In this document: piece by piece, positions 1-5,499 of the stretch | Numbering within the stretch: position 1 is the first letter of the stretch | How the letters are laid out: each line of letters starts with the position of its first letter | Program-made: the position numbers and the translations under genes | Notes under the pieces: model-generated | Databases searched by the model: none | The model's input: the letters and a program-made list of their open reading frames with translations, nothing else | Told to the model about the DNA's origin: nothing | Assembly (NCBI GenBank): GCA_964408825.1 | Contig: CAYPAU010000011.1 | Location: 1-31,302, forward strand | Reading direction: 5' to 3' | Length of the DNA stretch: 31,302 bases | Origin: CAYPAU01 sp964408825 | Lineage (GTDB): Bacteria; Patescibacteriota; Microgenomatia; Levybacterales; UBA12049

Positions 1-172
1 CTGGCATTAGTAACTGTCCCAAAAGTTCTATACCTCCTAAAGTAGTCGCTACCATTGGATACCCAACACCACCGTAGGTTTTACCTTGCGGAACAGTAAC
101 ATTAGCCATACTTTGGAGGTCTCCAAGTAGATAACCATCAACGAATTGCTTGAAAAATTCATCAATAACCAT
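1..172 (-). CDS. Partial hypothetical protein (C-terminus beyond window)
   Basis: An open frame starts at the ATG at 172-170 on the minus strand and runs off the left edge. It reads MVIDEFFKQFVDGYLLGDLQ and continues through a stretch with GGVGYPMV and GIELLGQLL. The mix of an N-terminal helix, a glycine-rich turn and a leucine-rich helix looks like a real soluble protein, but I do not recognise the family. A TATAAA box at 182-177 lies four bases from the ATG and there is no Shine-Dalgarno, so a leaderless start is possible. The frame is open a little further upstream (to a TGA), so a non-ATG start cannot be excluded. The bases between 173 and 348 show nothing else convincing. Confidence 0.45.
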   Translation of the reverse strand, partial: MVIDEFFKQFVDGYLLGDLQSMANVTVPQGKTYGGVGYPMVATTLGGIELLGQLLMP

Positions 173-348
173 AATATTTATACTGAAATGCGATCCCTGT
201 GGCAGAGACGATCATCTGTTTCCAGTGCCGACATTCGTTCCCTAACAGTAAGGTACTTTCACCACAAAGATCATTCGGTGAAAATATTATACAAAAATAT
301 GGAAAGAATTCAAAATAAGGAAGTTAAAGAGAGAGGAAGCATTCGTGC

Positions 349-1023
349 TTATTGCTGAACTTTACCTAATTTTACCAATGAACCAGGCACCATTTTCCCT
401 GTAGAGATATCAATTTGAGCAGTACCCGCTGAATTATCGATTTGGAAGAGCTTGACTTTGATAATGTTATCTTTAACCAGCTCCCCATAGGAAACTATCC
501 AGTTGCTTAATTCTGTATTGCCTTGACTTAATCCTTTAGATACTACATCTCCATTTAGAGTGAAAATTAAAATATCGTTTGCGTCTGCACCTGCAACAGG
601 AACAACAATATGGTTATTAACTATAAAAATTGGCGGATTGAATCCAATCGCAGACGGAAAATCAAATTTATATATAGATTTAATACTAGAACTACTCATA
701 TTGATATCGGCAATTTTAAGATTCTCCCCAGTATTATCTTTTGTAATAAATATAGTTTTTTCATTCACTGGTCCAGCATCTCTATATTTCATTAGGTATG
801 TGATATTCTTAAATTGCCCTGCACCTTGAGAATCCGAAGAAGTTTTAGCAACTTGAGGTGATGGCTCAGTAGTCTGTTTTGTAGCTGGTTTACTATTGAA
901 TAAATAACCTCCAGCTCCACCCAGGACAAATGTTGTTAGGACAATTATTACGATAAGGTAAATAAAATATGATTTTTGCGAAGGCAAAATGGGAGATTGC
1001 TGGTTAGAAATGTTTTGTTCCAT
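349..1023 (-). CDS. Membrane-anchored hypothetical protein
   Basis: A 224-residue protein. Residues 1-18 are polar and cytoplasmic, about 19-42 form one hydrophobic segment (a signal anchor, with no lipobox cysteine), then comes a Pro/Thr/Ser/Gln-rich linker, and the rest is an extracellular beta-rich domain. The exported part has alternating short strands, for example KTIFITKDNTGENLKIADI and DILIFTLNGDVVSKG, resembling blades of a WD40/PQQ-like propeller, but it is too short for a full propeller. No family recognised. It stands alone between a partial hypothetical and tRNA-Glu. No good Shine-Dalgarno precedes the ATG. Confidence 0.75.
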   Translation of the reverse strand: MEQNISNQQSPILPSQKSYFIYLIVIIVLTTFVLGGAGGYLFNSKPATKQTTEPSPQVAKTSSDSQGAGQFKNITYLMKYRDAGPVNEKTIFITKDNTGENLKIADINMSSSSIKSIYKFDFPSAIGFNPPIFIVNNHIVVPVAGADANDILIFTLNGDVVSKGLSQGNTELSNWIVSYGELVKDNIIKVKLFQIDNSAGTAQIDISTGKMVPGSLVKLGKVQQ

Positions 1024-1103
1024 ATGTTATGAGTATTTCAAAAAAGACCCTGAAATACAAGATCTAAAGTTAATAAGTTACTGTTAACTTCTTTCATCTA
1101 TTT

Positions 1104-1117
1104 TTAACAATTGTTAA
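1104..1117. other. Perfect 14-bp palindrome TTAACAATTGTTAA
   Basis: TTAACAATTGTTAA is a perfect inverted repeat lying just 3' of the minus-strand tRNA-Glu and upstream of the minus-strand gene starting at 1023. The octamer GTTAACTT occurs at 1083-1090 and again at 1113-1120. No T-run follows on the minus strand, so it is not a standard terminator. An operator for the gene at 349-1023 is possible but unsupported. Confidence 0.35.
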
Positions 1118-1121
1118 CTTG

Positions 1122-1194
1122 TGACCCCAACGGGAGTCGAACCCGTGTTGCCGGGATGAAAACCCGGCGTCCTAGGCCACTAGACGATGGGGCC
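1122..1194 (-). tRNA. tRNA-Glu (anticodon TTC)
   Basis: The minus strand folds as a standard 73-nt cloverleaf. The acceptor GGCCCCA pairs with TGGGGTC (one G-T pair). The anticodon stem GCCGG/CCGGC encloses a loop with TTC at positions 34-36. The T-arm ACGGGTTCGACTCCCGT carries the canonical TTCGA loop. CCA is not encoded; the flank reads ACA. It is a single gene with no neighbouring tRNA in the same orientation. Confidence 0.95.
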
Positions 1195-1277
1195 TCTCAC
1201 AGACAAAACACTGACTAATTTCTGATTGTCATCAGTGTTCTGTCGTATTATATCTCAAATAGAGTACGAGGACAACC

Positions 1278-1937
1278 TTATTTAAGTTTTCCTCTTATGT
1301 CCTCTATTATATCTTTTGCGCTATTTTGACCTCCTAGGCCAAAAGCAATACCACCTGCTATAGCAAGCATTGCAACAAATCCCGTAAACAGGATTCTGAT
1401 AAGATCAGATGCAACGCCTAGCTGGTTAAGAACCGCCAAAATAACAAAAACTCCTATTGCCCATCTGGTAATAGAAGCAACAGTTCTGGCAGTTTCCGGT
1501 GAAACACCCTTTACGGATGCCAGTACCACATCATGCGCAAGTCTTGCAAATACAAGACCCACCATTGCTATCACAACAGCCACGAAAACATTCGGTAGGT
1601 AAAGGAGTACTTGGCTTATCACCGTATCAACTTTTGGTAGGCCCCATACGTCTGCTGTAGGGAGCAGGAATAAGATAATAACGAACCAGCGTACGATTTC
1701 GGCCAAGATATTTGTCCACGAGAACTCGTCTTTTGCTTCGGGTACGCCGTATTTTCTCAAGAAAGATTCAACACGTAATGCTTTCGACAACTCTACAACT
1801 ACTTGTTTAAGAATTGAAGCTACGATGATACCGATAAGAAGAACGACGAGTCCTAAAACAAATCTTGGAATAAACGCTACCAACAGTACTAGACCGGAAT
1901 TTATAGAGGTTACCAATGTCTGTCCGATATTAGCCAT
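1278..1937 (-). CDS. MscS-type / conserved TM-helix membrane protein
   Basis: A 219-residue integral membrane protein with four or five hydrophobic helices. The C-terminal part contains AIAGGIAFGLGGQNSAKDII, which resembles the pore-lining TM3 of small-conductance mechanosensitive channels (glycine/alanine-rich helix followed by a GQ-x-D turn). The cytoplasmic beta and alpha/beta domains of true MscS are missing. This matches the short 'conserved TM helix' proteins (PF05552) found in many bacteria. The likely role is a small channel or membrane-tension protein, but ion conduction is inference. The start is fixed by a strong Shine-Dalgarno AGGAGGTGAT at 1950-1941, one of the few clear ribosome sites in the window. 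Its promoter is shared back-to-back with tRNA-Lys(TTT). Confidence 0.8.
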   Translation of the reverse strand: MANIGQTLVTSINSGLVLLVAFIPRFVLGLVVLLIGIIVASILKQVVVELSKALRVESFLRKYGVPEAKDEFSWTNILAEIVRWFVIILFLLPTADVWGLPKVDTVISQVLLYLPNVFVAVVIAMVGLVFARLAHDVVLASVKGVSPETARTVASITRWAIGVFVILAVLNQLGVASDLIRILFTGFVAMLAIAGGIAFGLGGQNSAKDIIEDIRGKLK

Positions 1938-1971
1938 TTTATCACCTCCTTTCGGTCGGGTATAAGCTAAG

Positions 1972-2020
1972 ATTATATAAAGTAGGTTGTCTTGTCAAGT
2001 TATGCTCAGATTGGTATAAT
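1972..2020. promoter_or_regulatory. Divergent promoters with overlapping -35 boxes
   Basis: On the plus strand TTGTCA (1992-1997), a 17-nt spacer and TATAAT (2015-2020) form a near-consensus sigma-70 promoter for tRNA-Lys, which starts at 2031. On the minus strand TTGACA (1998-1993) lies on almost the same bases, followed by TATAAT (1977-1972) after a short 15-nt spacer, serving the MscS-type gene. The shared core CTTGTCAAG is palindromic apart from its central base, so only one polymerase could bind at a time. Confidence 0.7.
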
Positions 2021-2030
2021 CTTAAAGCTT

Positions 2031-2103
2031 GGGTCGCTAGCTCAACTGGCAGAGCAAGAGCCTTTTAAGCTCTGGGTTCAGGGTTCGAGTCCCTGGCGAC
2101 TCA
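2031..2103 (+). tRNA. tRNA-Lys (anticodon TTT)
   Basis: A complete cloverleaf. The acceptor GGGTCGC/GCGACTC has one G-T pair, the D-arm TAGCTCAACTGGCAGAGCA is normal, the anticodon stem AGAGC/GCTCT has loop CTTTTAA with TTT, and the T-arm CAGGG-TTCGAGT-CCCTG is canonical. The 3' flank is CAC, so CCA is not encoded on this copy. The last 17 nt (GAGTCCCTGGCGACTCA, 2087-2103) recur twice downstream, and the final downstream copy is followed by CCA and a T-run. That order suggests the original 3' flank was displaced by inserted repeats. Confidence 0.96.
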
Positions 2104-2301
2104 CACTTCGACAAGCTCAGTGTTTATCGCTGAGATTGGCGAAGTTTGGCAGGGATGAGAAGTTTACCCTGAGCGTAGTCGAAGGGAGTCCCTGGCGACT
2201 CACACTTCGACAAGCTCAGTGTTTATCGCTGAGATTGGCGAAGTTTGGCAGGGATGAGAAGTTTACCCTGAGCGTAGTCGAAGGGAGTCCCTGGCGACTC
2301 A
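2104..2301 (+). repeat. Two tandem 99-bp units: hairpin element plus tRNA-Lys(TTT) 3' tail
   Basis: Two identical 99-bp units (2104-2202, 2203-2301) directly follow tRNA-Lys. Each begins CACTTCGACAAGCTCAGTGT and ends with the 17-nt tRNA tail GAGTCCCTGGCGACTCA (2186-2202, 2285-2301). In unit 1, CTTCGAC (2106-2112) pairs with GTCGAAG (2178-2184) and GCTCAG (2115-2120) with CTGAGC (2169-2174), giving a long stem with an AA/GTA internal loop. A CAGGGA at 2150-2155 can pair with TCCCTG (2189-2194) in the unit's own tRNA tail, so each unit holds both strands of the host T-stem. The third tail copy is followed by CCA and TTTTTT. No protein is encoded here; the open frame across the repeats is an artefact of the period being divisible by 3. 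Confidence 0.93.
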
Positions 2302-2310
2302 CCATTTTTT
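2285..2310 (+). terminator. Candidate terminator formed by last tRNA tail plus T6
   Basis: GAGTC (2285-2289) pairs with GACTC (2296-2300) around a six-base loop, and six T follow at 2305-2310. This is a short but plausible intrinsic terminator for tRNA-Lys and its repeat array. In mature tRNA the same bases form T-arm and acceptor, so the hairpin is an alternative fold. Confidence 0.4.
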
Positions 2311-2350
2311 CGGCCGCAAGGTTTTAATCCTATAGCTTATTTTTATCTCC

Positions 2351-2361
2351 TGTGATATAAT
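2351..2361 (+). promoter_or_regulatory. Extended -10 promoter of the export operon
   Basis: TGTGATATAAT contains TATAAT at 2356-2361 preceded by the TGn extension. It lies 13 nt before the ATG at 2375. No good -35 box is seen at the normal distance, consistent with an extended -10 promoter. Confidence 0.5.
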
Positions 2362-2374
2362 CCTCAGTTACGAT

Positions 2375-3475
2375 ATGCAAAATTTCAGAAAAAGGATTGA
2401 TTTTGCGGTCCGGTTTATAAAAGCTCATAGAATTATTTCTACTATTGCTATTTTGGCACTTATAGTAATTTTATTTTTAATAAGACCGGGTAAGCAACCT
2501 CCTATTGCCACAGAAACAGTAAAAAAGGGAGATCTCTCCCAATCAATCTCAATAACAGGATCTGTAAAATCCGACAATACGGTTAATTTATCATTTAAAG
2601 TTCCCGGTAAACTCGTGTATCTGGGAGCTAAGAAAGGGGTTTATGTGAATGCATTTCAGACAATAGGAATCCTAGATGAAAGAACAACCCAGAAGAGTCT
2701 TGAAATTGCGCTTATCGATTATTCTAAACAAAGAATTACTTTTGAGCAAACTCGAGAAAATAATCAAAATAGAACTATAGAAGAAGCTTTGAATGAAAAT
2801 ATAAGAAGAATTCTTCAAAACAACCAGTATGACCTTGAAAAAGCCGTAAAGTCTGTAGAACTTCAGGACCTTGCCAAACAAGAATCTATTCTTACAACTC
2901 CTATCTCCGGAATTATTACAAGAGCAGATGTTGAAAACGCGGGCGTCAATGTTTCAACAACCGTAACATTTACAGTAACCGATTTAAATTCGCTAAATTT
3001 TGAAATGGATGTGGATCAGGCAGATATAGGAAAAATAAAAATTGGGCAGGAGGTTAACGTAATACTTGATTCTTATCCTGAGGAAACGCTTAATCTAGAC
3101 ATAGACAGCGTAGATTTTGTTTCCCATACAACTTCAACAGGAGGAGATGCATTTACGGTTTCGGCAAACATACCAATCCCCCTTAACCATAAGGATTATA
3201 AATATAGAGTCGGGATGAATGGAAACGCAGAGATTATTGTAAATGAAAAAAACAATGTACTTTCTGTTCCGATTTCAGCTCTTGAGAATGATAAGGTTTA
3301 TGTGAAAACAAAATCGGGTTTTATAGCACGAAAAGTTAGATTAGGTCTTCAGACAGATACAAGAGCAGAAATTACAAATGGACTCTCAGAAAGCGATATA
3401 ATCTTAAGCGATATAGGTTCACTACCAAAAAGAGAAGGACCGAGGATCCCAATCTTAGGAAGATTCGTAAGATGA
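2375..3475 (+). CDS. HlyD/MacA-type membrane fusion protein
   Basis: A 366-residue periplasmic-adaptor-like subunit of an ABC exporter. Residues 20-36 are a single membrane anchor. They are followed by the first half of a lipoyl (barrel-sandwich) domain (SQSISITGSVKSDNTVNLSF and the region to about 105), a short alpha-helical hairpin (about 110-165, rich in Gln/Asn/Glu), the second lipoyl half with TPISGIITRADVENAGVNV, a beta-barrel with VDQADIGKIKIGQEVNVIL, and a membrane-proximal domain near the C-terminus. The helical hairpin is short, as in MacA-like proteins of monoderm organisms that need no TolC contact. It is first in a three-gene operon: the ATPase gene begins 3 nt after its stop and the permease follows. 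The substrate cannot be read from the sequence; peptides or lipids are usual for the family. Confidence 0.88.
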   Translation: MQNFRKRIDFAVRFIKAHRIISTIAILALIVILFLIRPGKQPPIATETVKKGDLSQSISITGSVKSDNTVNLSFKVPGKLVYLGAKKGVYVNAFQTIGILDERTTQKSLEIALIDYSKQRITFEQTRENNQNRTIEEALNENIRRILQNNQYDLEKAVKSVELQDLAKQESILTTPISGIITRADVENAGVNVSTTVTFTVTDLNSLNFEMDVDQADIGKIKIGQEVNVILDSYPEETLNLDIDSVDFVSHTTSTGGDAFTVSANIPIPLNHKDYKYRVGMNGNAEIIVNEKNNVLSVPISALENDKVYVKTKSGFIARKVRLGLQTDTRAEITNGLSESDIILSDIGSLPKREGPRIPILGRFVR

Positions 3476-3478
3476 GGC

Positions 3479-4174
3479 ATGAAAAATCAGACACTTATAA
3501 ATCTAGAAAAAATCACCAAAGACTATACACTGGATGATGTTGTAGCAAAGGTACTAAAAGGGATAACGCTTAGAGTAAAAAGGGGAGAGTTTATTGCAAT
3601 TACAGGAAGGTCAGGATCGGGAAAATCAACGCTGATGAATTTAATTGGATTACTTGATACTCCTACAAGCGGATCTTATATTCTTCAAGGTTCGGATGTT
3701 TCAAGATTTAATGAGGACGAACTTTCGGATTTAAGAAATAAAAGGATAGGTTTTGTTTTTCAATCTTTTAATCTTCTTCCAAGATCAACAGTTTTAGAAA
3801 ATGTAATTCTTCCCGGTGTCTATGCGGGACTTAACCAAGCTGAAAGAGAAAAAAGGGGCGGTGATATTCTTTCGAAATTAGGATTTTCGGATCAAATGGG
3901 TAAAAAACCGAATCAATTATCCGGAGGGCAGCAGCAGCGTGTCGCAATAGCCCGCGCGCTTATGAACAATCCGGATCTAATCTTAGCGGATGAACCTACC
4001 GGGAATTTAGATATTAAATCAGGTCAAGAAGTAATGAGTGTTTTAAATAATCTTAATAGGCTCGGAAAAACTATTATCCTAATAACTCATGAAAAAGATA
4101 TAGCAAAACACGCAAAAAAAGTTGTTGAACTTGTTGACGGAAAGATTAAAACCGGAGAGAAAAGAATCAATTAA
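3479..4174 (+). CDS. ABC transporter ATP-binding protein (MacB/LolD-type)
   Basis: A 231-residue nucleotide-binding subunit. Visible motifs are Walker A GRSGSGKST (residues 43-51), a Q-loop in VFQSFNLLPRSTVLENV, the signature LSGGQQQRVAIARAL near 147, Walker B LILADEPTGNLD near 165 and the H-loop THE. LPRSTVLENV and NLD are typical of the MacB/LolD/FtsE class that powers mechanotransmission-type permeases. It energises the permease encoded directly downstream and couples to the adaptor upstream. It is translationally packed: 3 nt after the adaptor stop and one base before the permease ATG. Confidence 0.93.
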   Translation: MKNQTLINLEKITKDYTLDDVVAKVLKGITLRVKRGEFIAITGRSGSGKSTLMNLIGLLDTPTSGSYILQGSDVSRFNEDELSDLRNKRIGFVFQSFNLLPRSTVLENVILPGVYAGLNQAEREKRGGDILSKLGFSDQMGKKPNQLSGGQQQRVAIARALMNNPDLILADEPTGNLDIKSGQEVMSVLNNLNRLGKTIILITHEKDIAKHAKKVVELVDGKIKTGEKRIN

Positions 4175-4175
4175 T

Positions 4176-5369
4176 ATGGAAGTAAACGAACTTTTAAAGC
4201 TCTCGTGGAGAGCACTTTTAGCAAACAAACTCAGAAGCTTTTTGACAACACTTGGAATTGTTATAGGAGTTTTTGCAATTATTCTTCTTGTTTCAATCGC
4301 CTCAGGACTTCAAAGTTATATTACAAATCAGATACAGGGGTTTGGATCAAATTTAACATTTGTAATTCCCGGAAGATTGGGTGGTGCCCGAACTCCGGGA
4401 GGAGTTATGGTAAATAAGTTGACAATTTCCGATGCGCAAAACATTTCTTTAAAATTAAAGAATACAGCGACGGTTGCTCCTGTAATTCAGCAGATAACAA
4501 CAATAAGATATAAAAATACGAAGAGCGAGGGTACTTCGGTTCTTGGAACAACTGCAAACTATACAAAAACTGTAAAAAATGCAGTTGTTGAGAAGGGAAC
4601 ATATTTCTCAAAAAGTCAAGAACTATCAGGAGCTAAAATTGCCGTAATAGGACAGACGGTAAAAAATAATTTATTTGAGTCTGAAGAACCTATAGGAAAA
4701 AGATTTTTTATAGGAAATAATATTTACACAGTCATAGGAGTTTTGAAAAAAAGAGGAGCAATTTTTGGGATTGACCAAGATAATACTGTTGTAGTTCCTA
4801 TTTCTTCGGCAAAAAAACAGTTTGGGGCAAATCAAGTCAATGCCATTTATGTTTCGGCAGAAATTGAATCGCAAATCCCCTTTATTAAAGACGAAATTAA
4901 AAGTGTTCTCTCAAAACGTTTGACTGAGGATGAATTTACTATCCAAACCGCAGAATCAAGTCTTGAAATTGTGACCAACATAACAAATATTTTATCTATT
5001 GCACTTGGTGGAATTGCAGCGATTTCCCTTTTGGTCGGAGGAATCGGAGTTGCCAACATAATGCTTGTCTCGGTAACTGAAAGGACACGGGAGATTGGTC
5101 TTAGAAAAGCGCTTGGAGCAAGAAGACGAGATATATTAAAACAATTTCTTCTTGAAGCTGTGATTCTTTCTCTAACCGGTGGCGTAATAGGAATAATTCT
5201 TGGAATGGCAGGGTCTTTGATTTTATCAAGACTTTTAGTTTCGCAAGTTACGATATGGTCTGTTTTTATAGCTTTTGGATTTTCTGTTTTGGTAGGAGTT
5301 GTTTTTGGTATGGCTCCTGCCATAAGAGCGTCAAAACTTTCTCCGATTGAGGCCTTGCGATACGAGTGA
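4176..5369 (+). CDS. MacB-like FtsX-family ABC transporter permease
   Basis: A 397-residue permease. TM1 (about residues 17-40, LGIVIGVFAIILLVSIASGL) is followed by a large extracytoplasmic MacB-PCD domain (about 45-275) and three C-terminal helices of the FtsX domain. Recognisable blocks are GGIGVANIMLVSVTERTREI, LRKALGARRRDIL and the ending PIEALRYE. The ATG at 4176 is chosen because an earlier in-frame ATG (4122) would overlap the ATPase gene by 53 nt and add 18 non-conserved residues. A GGAG lies about 20 nt upstream, so coupling from the upstream gene is likely. With the two preceding genes it forms a complete MacAB-type exporter. The TGA after RYE is at the normal family end, which argues that TGA is a real stop in this organism. 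Confidence 0.92.
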   Translation: MEVNELLKLSWRALLANKLRSFLTTLGIVIGVFAIILLVSIASGLQSYITNQIQGFGSNLTFVIPGRLGGARTPGGVMVNKLTISDAQNISLKLKNTATVAPVIQQITTIRYKNTKSEGTSVLGTTANYTKTVKNAVVEKGTYFSKSQELSGAKIAVIGQTVKNNLFESEEPIGKRFFIGNNIYTVIGVLKKRGAIFGIDQDNTVVVPISSAKKQFGANQVNAIYVSAEIESQIPFIKDEIKSVLSKRLTEDEFTIQTAESSLEIVTNITNILSIALGGIAAISLLVGGIGVANIMLVSVTERTREIGLRKALGARRRDILKQFLLEAVILSLTGGVIGIILGMAGSLILSRLLVSQVTIWSVFIAFGFSVLVGVVFGMAPAIRASKLSPIEALRYE

Positions 5370-5382
5370 TCTTTATCATCGG

Positions 5383-5411
5383 TTGTTTTACCTTCTAATT
5401 TCCTCTATAAT
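5383..5411 (+). promoter_or_regulatory. Promoter of uvrA
   Basis: TTGTTT (5383-5388), an exact 17-nt spacer and TATAAT (5406-5411). A transcript would start near 5418, upstream of the short ORF at 5437 and the palindromic element at 5459. Confidence 0.65.
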
Positions 5412-5436
5412 AGTAGGTCACAAAAATCTCTAGGAT

Positions 5437-5499
5437 ATGGATAAAATTATAATAAAAGCCCTTCGACTCGCTCTGCTCGCTCAGGACACATATTTATGA
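5437..5499 (+). CDS. Short leader ORF / vestigial uvrA start, coupled to uvrA
   Basis: ATG at 5437 opens a 20-residue frame. It begins MDKIIIKA, very like the UvrA start MNEKIIIKG that follows at 5496, and then reads through the palindromic repeat as LRLALLAQDTYL. Its TGA (5497-5499) overlaps the uvrA ATG as ATGA, the classic arrangement for translational coupling. The simplest reading is that this was the original start of uvrA, disconnected when the palindrome arrived and a second start was formed. The two copies differ at synonymous and other sites, so the event is not recent, or the likeness is partly chance. Whether the leader peptide is made is unknown. Confidence 0.5.
   Translation: MDKIIIKALRLALLAQDTYL
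5459..5487 (+). repeat. Interspersed palindromic element in the uvrA leader
   Basis: CCTTCGACTCGCTCTGCTCG followed by CTCAGGACA shares the CTTCGAC...GCTCAG ends of the elements at the two tRNA-Lys arrays, but is a short form without the middle. Its last bases supply AGGA (5482-5485), about 10 nt before the uvrA ATG, so the repeat appears to provide the ribosome-binding site. Confidence 0.7.

Noticed and set aside
146..358. 70-codon plus-strand open frame at the left edge
   Set aside because: It overlaps two better minus-strand genes, has low-complexity composition and no start signal.
2104..2301. CRISPR-like array
   Set aside because: The units are identical along their full 99 bp with no variable spacers, there are only two or three, and no cas genes are present. 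The tRNA tail explains the repeat.
1992..2327. 111-codon open frame with an internally repeated protein sequence
   Set aside because: It covers a promoter, tRNA-Lys and the tail array. The repeat in the protein only reflects the 99-bp DNA period, which is divisible by three.
4847..5323. 158-codon minus-strand open frame inside the permease gene
   Set aside because: It is the antisense shadow of conserved FtsX-domain codons. It has no family likeness and no start signal.
4122..5369. Longer permease start at 4122
   Set aside because: It would overlap the ATPase gene by 53 nt and add non-conserved residues. ATG 4176 fits the family N-terminus.
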